This document shows positions 37,620 through 49,276 of a DNA stretch of 64,000 nt, piece by piece (within the stretch, counting starts at the first letter, position 1; each line of letters begins with the position of its first letter). The translations under genes were made by a program, and so were the position numbers. Origin of the DNA: Vandiemenella viatica (lineage: Eukaryota > Arthropoda > Insecta > Orthoptera > Morabidae); the NCBI GenBank assembly GCA_031002005.1, contig JARYHS010006964.1:2170001-2234000 (forward strand), written 5' to 3'. Below the pieces are notes generated by a model that did no database searches, had not been told where the DNA came from, and was given only the letters and a program-made list of their open reading frames with translations.

Positions 37620-37625
37620 AATAAA
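37620..37625 (+). terminator. Candidate polyadenylation signal for ZNF2
   Basis: AATAAA, 184 bases after the ZNF2 stop. The hexamer is frequent by chance in AT-rich DNA. Confidence 0.35.
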
Positions 37626-39529
37626 TGCAATTTATTCCTATGTATCCCCATAAGAAGAAATCATTAAAATTTGAATGATTTGCATATAATAGTATGAGAA
37701 TTATGGTCTTTTATTAAACAAAATTGCTATTTTTTTAGCACACTGCTTACTTACAATTAAATCTGAAGCCTGATCCATTTCAATGTGTTATCACTCTACT
37801 GGTTGTGATCCTGTAGCTATATTTAAAGTTTCCTTAAAATCTACGATCCATATTCGGATATGGGATTTTAACTTCTGTTAATATACTTTACAAATTCTGA
37901 TACTCCTAAACAGTTTAATATCATTTGTTCTGAAGAACCTCCTTCTTCCTGTATAATTTTTGGATATTTTCAAAGTTTGAGGTATTTAAAAATCTATTAA
38001 TTGAAATTCAAAATTCATATCTCATTCTAAAATAAGCTTATTATTTATAAAAGGTTGTGTCTAAATATAATCAAACAATTGGATATATCTATGATTTCTC
38101 TGATGGTTGGTTTCAGAGTCTGATTGCAGTGTTCCTTGATATTTTTTTATATTTTACTTTGGTCCCGTTTCAGCTTCTCACGGTAAATTTTAAGCTCAAA
38201 TGCCTTAAAGAGAATCAAATGTATGGTATATTCTGTTGTTTTTTAAATTTTTATGGGCTTACTCTTTCTTTTTTAACCTTTGGACAAATGGCTTATTGAT
38301 ACAAAACTTATGTGACATACCCACCTTATTGGTAGAATCATGCAAGATTGTTACATAAATTTGCTTTTTTCTGGTAATTTCTATCATTATCTTTCAACTG
38401 TTAATATAAGATATATTTTAATTTTATATTAGTGTGTTGAGAGAAATTTCAGAGTAGAAAAGTAGGGTCAGTTATATTATTTGATATTTTATGACCATAG
38501 CAGAATGATCATTAACGATTTTTTACACCATTTGAATAAATGTACGAGCAGTGTATAATGTTTTGTTTTCACTGGTAACCAAATAAATATTTTTTCCAAT
38601 ATTGTAACAGGAACCTTACCTTTATCACCTGCTCTGGGTCAGATCCAATTGTAACATGCTAATTGGTAGGCTGTATAATATTGATAGAACCAATTGTATT
38701 AATGTCTTAGCTCTTTTGTCAGGTATTAGAAATCTTTCTAAAATAATTTAATTATGATTAATAAAGAAAGAATATGTACCTTTATAACTACTTAACATTT
38801 ATTAAATCAGCTTATATCTCATTTTCAGTTTAATTTTTAAGATTATTAATTTACTGTTGTTATAATTTCAAACATATTACTTTTATATTTTATTTGTGAT
38901 AATGTTAATTTGATTGCCTTTTGTCTTCTGATTCTTGTAAGCCTATATGGGCAGTGTCAATTGTTTATAAGTTTTTAATGTATTGTTTGTAACTGTAAGG
39001 TTTTGGGAAATTTGAAATAAATATTATCTACAACCTGTAGGCGAAATATTTTGTGAGTAGTGAACCAGCACCCCATTTTAATTATCTTACCTCTAGCAAT
39101 CTCCTGCTGTTCATCAGATATGCTGAGAGGTCATCCAGATAATTTCCTTAAGAGAGATTGTGTCTACTGATTCGTTATAGTGGATCTTCATCAAATCATT
39201 GTGCACATGTTATAAGGAAATGTTATTAGTAGTTTATATCTGTGTCAGCAATAATTATCTCATTTTGAGTACTTATGTTTGCTTCAAGAATGTTCTGCTA
39301 GGCTTTCAGAAATGTATTATGTATGCTGTAATTAAAAATACTGCTTAGCTTCAAATATTTAATCTTCACTATGGTCGAAGTATAATCTATATAAACATTT
39401 CTCAGGAAACAAACTGAATAATATTATTATTGCTGTGAATCACAACAATAATATCACTTAGTTTCTTTCAAGAGAAACGTTTATAAATATACAATAAGAA
39501 AAACTGCATTAATTTATAATCTGTATTAT
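37626..39529. other. No feature recognised
   Basis: AT-rich 3' flank of ZNF2. A further AATAAA lies at about 39017. Confidence 0.45.
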
Positions 39530-39752
39530 TATTATTTATGTCATATTGCTTAAATCTTCTCTTCTGACTCTCTACTTTTATTATAACAATTTGATTCTTA
39601 TATAATTTATATTATTCTATCTCGATGTTTTAGGCCTGACTTCTTAAAATGTTGAGCATCTTGTCGTACCTAACATTATCAAAAGTTTTTTCTAATTCAC
39701 CAAACGCAATAAAAGTATCTTTGTTTTTCTTGATACGCCCTTCAATATGAAA
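39530..39752 (-). pseudogene. Reverse-transcriptase fragment related to the LINE at 23.3 kb
   Basis: The minus strand from about 39752 reads IKKNKDTFIAF, then LEKTFDNVR, DKMLNILR and, after a break, YKNQIVIIKV. These are the same blocks, in the same order, as IKKNKDTFMVFVDL, DKIFKILK and LYKNQMAIIKV in the plus-strand LINE. Both ends are truncated. Confidence 0.75.
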
Positions 39753-40189
39753 ATACTAATTATTTTCTCTTAAAATGTGTTGATTACATTCTGATGAAAT
39801 TTCAGTCCCAGGACATACAATAGGTGATAATGTAGTACTGAGAAGTAGTGTTACACTATTCCAATGAAGTACCTCTCGCCTCTGATGACATAGGGGAGGA
39901 TCAAAATTACACTGAAAAAAATCATTAGTGATTGTTATTGTGAAAGGTGAATTCATGCTGTTCTACTTGATCAGGAAGACAAAAGGAAAAAGAATGTAAA
40001 ATAAAAGTTATTTCATTAATGATCAGTATGAATTTGGCCCGCCACAGAATGTAAGTGGATAACATCATTCCCTTTGATGACATCAAATAGTCAACAGCTG
40101 TGAAACTATTTATCCAAATATTTCTAACACAAAAATTACCTTGGAAATGGAAATAATGTGTGAAGAACATTGAATTAAACAATGTTAAT
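39753..40189. other. No feature recognised
   Basis: Non-coding. The small minus ORFs have no recognisable domain. Confidence 0.4.
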
Positions 40190-40885
40190 TAGTTTAATTG
40201 CTATGGAGCGCATGATAAGGTGGTAATTTCCTTATACACAAACACACACATTTTCCCTCCTTTCTTGTATTCACCAACTTTTGTCCTCTACAAATTACAC
40301 CTTAAAATTCTTTAAATATTATTGCTAAATTATTGATCATTTCTTTAAGTAACTTATTCAAATCCATGACCTCTTACATACAAAAAGAAAATCTTCCCAC
40401 ATCCTTGTGCCTGAAATCGTGTGCCAGCTTGTGGTAATGGTTACCTTTGCCCTTCCATGCATTACTTTTAATTATTACACCAATATCTTCGAACACATCA
40501 CTACCGATATGTGCCTTCTACACTCCCATGGCACTCTTCATCCTCCTCCTGTCAAATGAATCTCATTCAAGCTCTTTTATTATATCTATTACTGATTAAG
40601 TTCTGCGTTAATTTCGAGAGACTAAAACTATCACAAGTCCTTCTTTGCACTCATTCATTAGTCCAATTTTGGATACCCAGAATGTGGGTTCCCATACTAC
40701 ACCACCATATTCAAGAAATGGTCTGTACCAACATTTTGTAATCCAATTCCTTCACTTATCTGGTACTTTCCCTCATCACTACAACAAGTGCAATATTTTG
40801 AAACATTTTCCTGCTACTATAGCAAATGTGTCCTGCCCAGTTGAGTTTGTTATAAAATATTGTGCTAAGATATTTTCTTGATATA
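40190..40885 (-). mobile_element. 3' end of the CR1/L2-like LINE, second good copy
   Basis: Parallels 14225-14860 along its length. Shared plus-strand phrases are CATCCTTGTGCCTGAAATCG, TGCCAGCTTGTGGT and GTGTCCTGCCCAGTT. It ends at about 40885, where the 14-kb copy continues into RT, so it is 5'-truncated. Confidence 0.85.
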
Positions 40886-40919
40886 GTGGAACTCCATGAT
40901 GGTTGTTTGAAGGAATAGT

Positions 40920-41225
40920 TTGTGACACGCCGCGTGGTGACAGCCGCTACGCTCTCTCCTAGGTGTTGGCAGCAGCCGCGGTCCTTCCTAAATAGGACGA
41001 AAAGCTGTAGCGAAATTTGACGGGAAGTTCCACTCAGATAATTTAAATAACTGAATTAGATAAAATACAAACAGTAAAATCTTGGGAAAGCGGGAAGGAC
41101 TGTGTCCTGCCGGCCTCTGCAGCGTGATGGCTAACGTAGCGGGATGGTCTTGAGTTTCATGTATCGCCGGCTAACTTCCGGCCATGGGCAAGGGTGGTTT
41201 TAATTAAATGTCTTCATCTTATTAT
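40920..41225 (+). repeat. Possible tRNA-derived repeat pieces
   Basis: CGTGGTGACAGCCGCTACGC (about 40938) resembles the tRNA-like head at 51.4 kb. At 41123-41165, GTGATGGCTAACGTAGCGG followed by GAGTTTCATG resembles A- and B-box spacing. Both are weak. Confidence 0.3.
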
Positions 41226-41674
41226 ACAGACTATTAAATAAAAATACTGCTCCAAAAACACGTGTAAACCACACACAAAAAGTCGTGCTGGCTGCGCTGT
41301 CTTGTGGCCAAAAGCCATTTATGTTCCTCCTATTTTGTGTATAATATGATAAAAAATTTTCTTGCTGTCGAAAAGCTTTAAGTTAAATTAATTGTATATA
41401 AAAGCTCAAAAAATTTGCTTTTGCCTATAAATATCCAGTATTTACGAAAAAATCTTCTTTAGGAACAGTAATATTGCCTCAAAATTTTATTTATAACATG
41501 TAATGCTGAAATAAATATAAACAATAAATTGGAATCGGCTTTTAATTTCATTATTTTTATTTCTTTAAGTAATTGTTTACCACCTATAAATGAAATAAAC
41601 AGCCATTTTTGACATGTTTCCTTCAGTCAATCTACGGCAGCCATCTTGCTTGGCTAGTGCCATATGGTGGGCTT

Positions 41675-43061
41675 AAGGCCAGTCTAGACGTAACTTCTTG
41701 ACGGACGTTTTTCTTGAATATGCAAAGCATATCAGACAAAACATCAGCGGTAGCATTGTTTTCGGTATTGACTGACGATTTCCCTTCAGTCTTTAATCAT
41801 CTCTCAGCTTGTGTGGTGCTAAAATAACTATTATTATGTTATTACTTTCGAAAACAGTTTGTGCGATGGTCTTTTAGAATCTAGGACAGTGATTTGTTTA
41901 CCGAATTCATTGAGTTGTATCCTACTTATCCTTGTATGTGGCAAGTTAAAGTCAAGTGACTACAGCGACCGAGACGAGAAAATTAAGTATATGCTTGGGT
42001 TGATAAATGTCACTAAATGTATCTTAGAAATAAAGGAAATGAATGTTAAAAAAAATAATCAGTTCTTTTGGTTCTGTGTTTCTTAAAAGGTTGCTAAAAA
42101 TTAAGCCATTGGCACGTTTTGATGCTGGTGCCGATGATATTTACAAACCTTCTCTGTTGAATTTCGACCTTCTTTTATTCTTAAGTTATGTAGATACCAC
42201 AAGAGAAGCAATTATCAAAAAGAGAATGATTCAGAAGTTAAAGTACGTTTTTAACCGCTGCAAATTAACAGAACTGTATAAAGAAATGTTAATATAAAAA
42301 TAGATTTATTTAATAGCTAGACGGTAGTAGTGCTAAATATAAATGAAATAACTATTGTCTTGAAAATTATTTTATCAAAGTCTCCTAAAAGAGTTACGGC
42401 GTTGTCCTGCCAATTTCATGATCCTTGGTTATTAAAGGACTTATTGAATGTATCCCTTACACGTTTCGTAATTTTCAGAACAAGTCCATGTCTTCATAAC
42501 TGAATATTGTGTATATTTCCTGGTTTCAACGTTACGTATATAACTCGACAAGATTCTGGTATAAGGAGCCTAAGAGATTGTTGTGATATTACAGCTGTGC
42601 ACTCAGATCTAGAGATTGTTTCGAAATTACAGTTGTGAACTCTAGATCTTCGGAGCTTTTACTTGTTACTAGAAATCTTAGAATAGCACTCAGTCTCTCA
42701 AGGAGTAAGATTCTCCTTCTCACAGCAGTGTCTCTTTTTAGATTATTTCAAATGAGTATTTGTAACCATTCGTATATAATTACGTCAGTCGTAAAGTTCA
42801 TGAGTTAATTTTCGAAGCAAATTCAGATGAAAGAAATTTTATTTCTTTAACAACCACCTTCTAGACCATTTGTACTCTTTAATCTCATGAGACTTATTGA
42901 AATAACTACTAAAATTAATGCTTCACCCATGATTCCAATAGAACTGAGGTAAAGACGGAAGTCAAAACATAAGAGTGTGAACGCGGGTTTATAGTCAGTT
43001 TTACCTGACGTCTTGCTTGATTTAGTAAAACATCTGTCAAGACATTATGTGTGGAAGGACA
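41675..43061 (+). mobile_element. PIF/Harbinger-like element carrying a broken MADF gene
   Basis: Imperfect inverted repeats: the left end has CTTGACGGACGTTTTT (41697-41712) and the right end its counterpart CTTGACAGATGTTTTA on the minus strand, about 22 of 31 positions matching. Inside is a MADF-domain remnant of the type encoded as the second protein of Harbinger elements. No DDE transposase is visible, so it would be non-autonomous. Confidence 0.65.
41880..42297 (+). pseudogene. MADF-domain (Myb-like DNA-binding) protein remnant
   Basis: In three frames one can read FTEFIELYPTYPCMWQVK, then DYSDRDEKIKYMLG, then AGADDIYKPSLLNFDLLLFL. This is the MADF order: FIEL-YP-LW-V-KDY-D, a helical stretch, and the C-terminal GADDVY-PSLW-FDLL-FL tail common in Harbinger-associated MADF proteins. 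The conserved Trp of PSLW is Leu. Two frameshifts break it. Confidence 0.7.
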
Positions 43062-43469
43062 GCCAGCTATCAAAACGATTAACGTTCAACGATTTTTGTG
43101 TTGGTTGAATTTCTTTTAAAAAAATAATAATTTGTGCCAATATTTGGTGTGACTGCTTACTTACATATTAACTGGCGATTTTTTTTTTAATAGTTTTGTT
43201 TTAAATCCGTTGGAAATAAAATTGCAATTAATAATGGCAGAAAGTACAAAAAAATGTTAGTTTCCTATTGCATTTTTGTAAGACTAATCTAGTATATTTA
43301 GTGTAACATTGATAACTGTGTATAAACCATCATGGTTTATTTTTGGTCCCTGTATTCTATCCTAGACAAGGGAGTTGTTTGGAGAAAAGTGATGGAGGAA
43401 TAATCTTGGAATGACCGCCAGACTTGGATGAGGTGGTTGTGCAGGACGTCCCACAAAGTGAAACGTATA

Positions 43470-44779
43470 GTAGAGGAGAAGGTACAAATATGGGCTAGGG
43501 TCTAAATACGGGCTACTTGCTGAAAGTGGGGGAAGGGTGTTGTGCTCAGGCATGAGAATGGCACCAAAAGGAACATCAAATAGCAGGAAAAAGAGTAGTG
43601 AGAAAATCATCTTGGTCCGTGACACACGTGCGTTGGCGCGTAAATTATACTATCGGAAAACGTACATTTGAAAAGCTGAAAACTTTTCAAGGTATGTCAA
43701 CATTAATTTGTCTCTTTCTTACTTACTAAGTAAATTAAATGGCTTTCACCTTATCTCAAAGTACATGACCTGAGATTCATGCAGGACACCTATCCTGTTC
43801 GATTTGTTTGTTTTGTAAAGGCTGCCGTGACCATCAACTTGAAGTACCGCATGGTCTAAAAACGGAATACCATTGATGGTCCAATAACGGGCTAGCTCTT
43901 GACTTGAAAACGCGAAGATTTCAGCACCCTGGATCAACAACCGACTACTCAAACTTCCACGTCCAAAAGGGTTAATCCATTTCATGTAACTTCAGTCCCC
44001 ACCATTGCAAAGAAAAATCAGTTGTGGACGCAAGTGCGCCAAGACTTGCATCATAACTGGATCTCCTTACACCGAATAATTGAAGAAAGGTGTGAAGTGT
44101 ACAGCCTTGAACAATTGTCAGACGACTGTGAAAGTGTAATCAGTTGCCTCAGGAAAGAAAAAGAATTCAAAATTGCCAAGCCAAACCAAAAAGCCCATTA
44201 GGTAAGCTCAGCGAAGAGTTGGAAGAAGATCAGAGGGTCCCTCCTACTGATGACGACATTGACGACGACGACAATGACGAATTCTCTGTGGGATAAACGT
44301 GGTGACGACAATGCAGCATGCAATTTAAGTGATGGACTCTTTTCAGACGATGTCAGATTCTAAGTGAGGATTCAGTTCTACAAGAGTAAAGTTTTGGCAG
44401 AGACTGAATATGTTGGAACGGAAAATGAAATATATCTGCAAGTAAAAAAAAGAGTAAAAAAGGTAGTGAGGAGATTTTAAAATGTCAAGTTAATAAAGTT
44501 TTTGAACAAAATTTGTTCTTTAATTTATTATGAAAATAATTTCCCTTTTTATACAAGTAGCCCATATTTGGACCACCTCTTGAAAATCAGTCATTTTAAA
44601 TTTTTTTAATCCTTTGAATTTGGAAAATTAAAACTGGTTATTGACGTTTCTAACCCTCATATCAGCTTCATGTTTGCTTATAGAAGCAAATGACATCAAA
44701 ATTATCCACATTGAGTGACCAGGAAAATCACAAGGACCACAATAAAAGTGGTAGCCCGTATTTGGACCTTCTCCTCTAT
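43470..44779 (+). mobile_element. TA-flanked DNA transposon, 1.31 kb, family not assigned
   Basis: 30-bp terminal repeats, 26 of 30 matching (left TAGAGGAGAAGGTACAAATA from 43471; right end ACCTTCTCCTCTAT), each flanked by TA (43468-43469, 44780-44781). Inner copies of GTCCAAATATGGGCTA-like words recur at 43500 and 44563. The plus strand from about 43930 to 44300 holds a protein tail with VPTIAKKNQLWTQV, SLHRIIEERCEV and an Asp-rich run, consistent with a transposase C-terminus. TA duplications suggest the Tc1/mariner/pogo group. Confidence 0.7.
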
Positions 44780-45059
44780 TAATAATGATCCTAACCACGT
44801 ATTATAGTATTCCCTGTAAAAGAAGCAAATCGTGAAATGGAATTCCCTTGTACGTAATTAATTTCCTAACGACATACTGCAACACAGAAACGTACACTCT
44901 TAAATAAATTTTCTCTCTCCCCCCTCCCCCTGGGGAGAAAGTAAAATGTTACTGATCCACCTCACAAAACATATATACATACTTTAAAAGACATGTAATA
45001 ATTAATTGTTAAAATATAGCGCTTACTGTTTGCTGTCTGCTCCCGTTACCACCATTTGA
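44780..45059. other. No feature recognised
   Basis: Short non-coding spacer with a C-rich patch near 44920. Confidence 0.4.
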
Positions 45060-45338
45060 GCTTTCACCAAAAGAGTAATGAATGCACAATGATGGAAGAG
45101 AGAAAAAGGCCGCCCTTAAATGAATGGAAAATGAATAGTTTGTCTATTTAAACATCTAAATTTAGAATATGACACCATTTATTGGAATTTCAAAAGGAAA
45201 CAAAACAATAATAGCTAGTTTCGTAAAGAAATAACTATGTAGTTATACTCAATTTTAAAACTACTTCTCTTTTATTTTTTATTTCATTTTCTTCTTCCAA
45301 AAGCAAATACACCTCTTCCAAATACGTTGGCAGCCCTG
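45060..45338 (+). mobile_element. Right-end fragment of a hAT-like element
   Basis: Aligns in diverged form with 59850-60068 (for example CTAAATTTAGAATATGACAC here and CTAAATTTAGAATTTGACTC there) and ends in GTTGGCAGCCCTG, like GTTGGCAACCCTA of the other copy. The left part is missing. The minus ORF at 45284-45598 overlaps this end. Confidence 0.5.
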
Positions 45339-46050
45339 CTTAGGGGACTGGCCACCTGTGAATAAGTAGTAGTACCAACAGACTCCACCAGAGCGCTGTC
45401 TTGTTCGTTGACTTTAGCCATTGTGTGGTTTGTTGTTGCGGAGCTGGTGTCTTGCCCGACAGTAACTGGTGAGTTAATATAATACTGTTGAAAGGTCTTC
45501 TCTCTTGGTTTCGAGTAGTTGTCTCGGTATATTCTAGGTGTGGTCAAAGTTGTTTTACCGTTACAGTATTGGTGTTTCTTATACTCTATATTCAGCAATA
45601 GTATGCTCTATTGTTTGAACTGCACGTAATAACATAATTTATGTGACGCGTTGTAAGACAGGTTAAAACCTGAAGTTGTAAACTATCACAACAAGCTAAC
45701 TTTAGAATCAAACGGGAAAGTTCCCATGTTCATAAATTGTCTTGTTAGTTTCTTATCTATGCTGTTCTTTCCACGTTCTGTTTGCCGTTGCAGATAATTG
45801 TTCGTTCTATCCAAAGCAGTTACATTGCAGGAGAATTTTGTTTTCAATATGCCACGTTTGAACTCCGCGATTGATGCAGGTGAAGACTTCTGATATCAGT
45901 TCTAACGACTTCAATTTTTTATGCTATTGTTGTCGCTGTAAATGTCTGTTTACAACTGTGACTTTAATTTCTGATACTATCTTTCTACTAGATGAAAAAT
46001 GCTTCTAGCAAGTTGGTTGCTCTTTCTTTCTCTTTATTTTTGCTTTTGCT
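45339..46050. other. No feature recognised
   Basis: No coding or element structure that I can assign. Confidence 0.35.
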
Positions 46051-46228
46051 TATGGATTTACGCCTCGTCAACGCCGATGTCATTGAAGGAGAGAAAGGGC
46101 AAGGAACGAGTGATGGCCTTTTGAAGGAACCACCTCGGTATTCACTTGGAGTGATTTCGCGAAACTATGGAAAACCAAAATCTGGATGGCTGGACGTGTA
46201 TTCAAATCCCCCATCCTCCCGAATGTGA
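46051..46228 (-). repeat. tRNA-derived SINE copy, head partly lost
   Basis: Tail phrase ACGCCTCGTCAACGCC, body GGCCTTTTGAAGGAACC and GGAGTGATTT, and a short piece of the tRNA-like head (CCTCCCGAATGTGAG) are present. The rest of the head is absent. Confidence 0.8.
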
Positions 46229-46429
46229 GACCTGTTTCATGTTCATGTTTCTTGTGTTGATTTGATCATTTGTTGAATTGGGAAAAAATTTAACTCGTGT
46301 AACATTTGTATATTTTCTCTGTTTTTCTTTTACTCTAAATCATGTTTTCTAAGCTGTTTTAATTTCGCATAAATTTTTCATATGAAACATATTAACATTT
46401 TTAAAAATTGATTGATATGTTAAAATAGC

Positions 46430-46690
46430 TGGATTTGGAGTCAGTGGATGTATGGGGCGGGTGAAGATAGTTCTGGGAGTATATAAAGGAGATATTGGTA
46501 GAGGAATTAGCTGGCAATCTATTTCAATCCCAACGGAGTGGAAATAGTTTATTTTGTAGGTTAGCGAGTGAGGAATTGAAATAAATTTCTTAGGTAAAAG
46601 CAGATCAATTTACTACAAATATTGAAAACACTTTAAATTAAAATTCTTAAAGGGCAAATGTGGTGATATTGCACTTAAAACATTCAAAGT
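46430..46690 (+). mobile_element. Decayed 3' end of the CR1/L2-like LINE
   Basis: Phrases GGAGATATTGGTAGAGGAAT, TTATTTTGTAGGTTAG and ATTCTTAAAGGGCAAATGTG follow the order of the 3' end of the LINE at 14 kb, in coding sense. Confidence 0.6.
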
Positions 46691-46854
46691 AGGCCTATAA
46701 ATGATGATGTTTGAAAGTATGTGTTTTGTGAAATTGTTACCGTAGCATCAGCTTATTAAACTAATTAATTAATGTTCGGTGTGCAATTTGATTTAATTTT
46801 GCGTATGTTGGCTGCAGTTTCGTCGCGATAATTTTTTCACTGTTTTTCAACCTC

Positions 46855-47055
46855 GTAGGGGGTGAGTGGTGACGTTTCGGCCTCAGATTCGAGAGGACGT
46901 GGTTTCTACTACCCTCTTCAACATCCAGGTTTCGCTTATAAGTGGCTTCCCGAAATCGCTCCAGGCGAAAGATATGGTTGTATACTTTCCCGTTCCTTGC
47001 CTCAATTGCTTTTCTGCTTCTAATCTCCTTGAAGGTCGATGAGGCGTAAAGTCAG
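46855..47055 (+). repeat. tRNA-derived SINE copy, decayed head
   Basis: Head with GGTGAGTGGTGACG and GAGAGGACGTGG, body with CCCGAAATCGCTCCAGGCG, tail GTCGATGAGGCGTAAAG. The B box is eroded. Confidence 0.75.
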
Positions 47056-47180
47056 CGGCGGGGCTAAAAGTACCAAGCTCACCCCCGACGACAAGGACTT
47101 TGGGGGGTTTTTTTTTTGCTCTACTGGCAATCTGGAATAATGAGATTTCTGCCGGCGACCACCTCCTCGCCCGAGTCAAG

Positions 47181-47447
47181 TCCCGTAGCCCCCCTCCCCC
47201 CCCCCCCCTCGAACCAAAATCCTGGATCCGCTACTGCATAAAGCCATAAGTAAAAAATAATTCACTGTTCGGGAATTGAGTACTGAGAGTCAGTAATAGT
47301 TTGGTAGGTTATCGTCCCGTAGCCCCCCTCCCCCCCCCCCCTCGAACCAAAATCCTGGATCCGCTACTGCATAAAGCCATAAGTAAAAAATAATTCACTG
47401 TTCGGGAATTGAGTACTGAGAGTCAGTAATAGTTTGGTAGGTTATCG
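47181..47447. repeat. 134-bp tandem duplication, near-perfect
   Basis: Unit TCCCGTAGCCCCCCTC... (47181-47314) is followed directly by a second copy (47315-47447) differing only by one C in a run of 13 versus 12. Each unit contains AAAGCCATAAGTAAAAAATA, which looks like the SINE tail. Confidence 0.95.
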
Positions 47448-47747
47448 TGGCTGTTGTTTTCTGCTGTACTCATGGGTAGTAGTTATTAAATCTGTCAGTA
47501 ACGTGCAGTTTCTCTGCAGCAGGATGCATATTTCTATTTGTCTAAGCTTTGTGGTAGAAGTTGTTATAAAGTCTTCCTCCGTGGAAATCTATATTGTAGA
47601 ATAATCAATCTCCTCGCTATCTGCCGTCCAACAGCACTGAAAGTGTTAGTGTTATGATGAATTCCCAACTTTTTCGTAGAAATGAGCATAAGAATGTAAA
47701 TTTGCAAAAACCTGAAAAACATTTTGTGGCTCTATAGTATGAAGTTA

Positions 47748-48175
47748 GGGAACGTCCATAACCTACGTGGCACGGTTTAGGGGTGGGAGGAGCGGTTATC
47801 AGGAAAGCCACGCTGGGCTACGTGTGGAAGAGGGAGGGGGGGGGGGGAGATGTAGGGTTCCGAGCCAGGCCACGTAGCTCTCCATTGTATCATTTGTCAC
47901 AGTTTAAATAAGATACAGAACAGACAACAGCATGTGAATACTTATTTACGCCATTTAATTGCCTCCATTTGTAATTTACGATAGTTTGACAAGAGTAAAC
48001 AGTACAAAATGTCTTGGGGAGTCAAAAGAGGAAGAAGCTACGTGCAACGTGGGGAAGGGGGGGGAGGGAAGGTAGAGGCATATCTACTTCGGGCTGTGTG
48101 TGTGTGTTGGGGGGGGGGGGGGGTTGGATTTCACAGGAGGGCTAAATCGGGGCTACGCAGTATTTGTACGCTCCC
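47748..48175 (-). mobile_element. TTA-flanked MITE, family M, copy 1 (428 bp)
   Basis: Ends GGGAACGTCCATAACC and GGTACGCTCCC-like (right end read on minus GGGAGCGTACAAATAC), flanked by TTA at 47745-47747 and 48176-48178. The interior (CATGTGAATACTTATTTACG, TAATTTACGATAGTTTGACA) is the inverse of the interior of copies 2 and 3. A 3-bp TTA duplication with GGG-starting ends fits PIF/Harbinger (Tourist-like) MITEs. It contains a G run of 13 near 48110. Confidence 0.8.
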
Positions 48176-48306
48176 TTATCGGTAATGTCAGTTTATTCTG
48201 CACTCGGCTGTTGGCGACCCTGTGACAGACTGGAAAGATATTTGAAGTAGTGTCTCGGCGGCCAGTTTGAAAGAAGTCGCGAGCTGGCATTGCTGACCAC
48301 CAGGAA

Positions 48307-49110
48307 TAGCCTCGTTCACATATACCAACACGTAGCGTGTCCAGCACGTAAGGTGTCAGACACGACACAGAAAAAACTAGAAAGTGCACACATGTAACTA
48401 CTGTACTTATAAAATTTTCCGAAATTTTTCAATGGAAGAAGAAGAATCGGGTTATTCAGAAACTCCGTTTGTACAACAGAAAAATCCAGCTCAAACTCGA
48501 AAACGCTGAAAAAGTAATATTAACTAAATACATTCTATACAACTTCATAAAATATATCCATACCCATGTAAGTGAAATTTAGTTAGTAATTGGAGTAAAT
48601 TACCAAGGCAAGGCGGGAATCAATCTACCGCTTTTGATATCACTGTCAAACTTGCTATGTATTTTGATTCATCAGCAGAAACAAGGTACACAAATTGCAA
48701 TTATTATTTTAAAAAATAAATACCTGCTTACCTTGTACTTGGAGCTATTTTGCTATTTCCTTCCATTCGTCATCTTTCTGTTTACCGTCACTGTCTTTTG
48801 TCACTCAAGTCGACTAAAAATTTATATTCTGTAACTAATTCAATTAATGTTTTGCTGTTCATCTCCTTTTACTTAGATCACGTAGTACCCTGTCTGTGCT
48901 GTTACGTTGTCGTGTTTATACTATCCGCACAGACATACACGTGCCGGCACAGACAAAACATTCTTTCCGACAATGCTGACTGGTGCCGGCGCGTGTCTGC
49001 ACGGACACGCTCCGCTCACGCGCGGTAGGTGTGAATACGCCTATAGAAAATGTATGCAATCATGTTTTTTGTCTGTGTTGATACGTGTCTATAGATGTGA
49101 ACGAGGCTTA
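48307..49110 (+). mobile_element. Terminal-inverted-repeat element E1
   Basis: Left end TAGCCTCGTTCACATATACC (48307) and right end (minus) TAAGCCTCGTTCACATCTAT (49110) are inverted copies. The right subterminal part has the CpG-rich phrase TGTCTGCACGGACACGCTCC. A short ATG frame (48432, MEEEESGYSETPF) ends after 25 codons. No transposase recognised. Confidence 0.6.
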
Positions 49111-49276
49111 AAGTTGCACTGCAGACACCCGCCATGCCTGTAGTCACACCTCTAGCTGTGCACTGCGGAAGTATTGTAGATGAGTCATCCAGTTTTACCA
49201 TATTTCCCTCTCTCATGGATCGATTTAGTTTGGTTATTAACACCAGTCCAGCAGGACAGGGTATAACAATACATCC

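Noticed and set aside
45284..45598. 104-codon minus ORF, once considered a small host gene (inner Met MAKVNEQD)
   Set aside because: No domain, and its end lies inside the hAT-related repeat at 45.06-45.34 kb; likely chance.
45848..45880. ATGCCACGTTTGAACTCCG followed by GATGCAG|GTGAAG as a first exon
   Set aside because: The donor is weak, there is no CpG-rich leader and no downstream exon recognisable.
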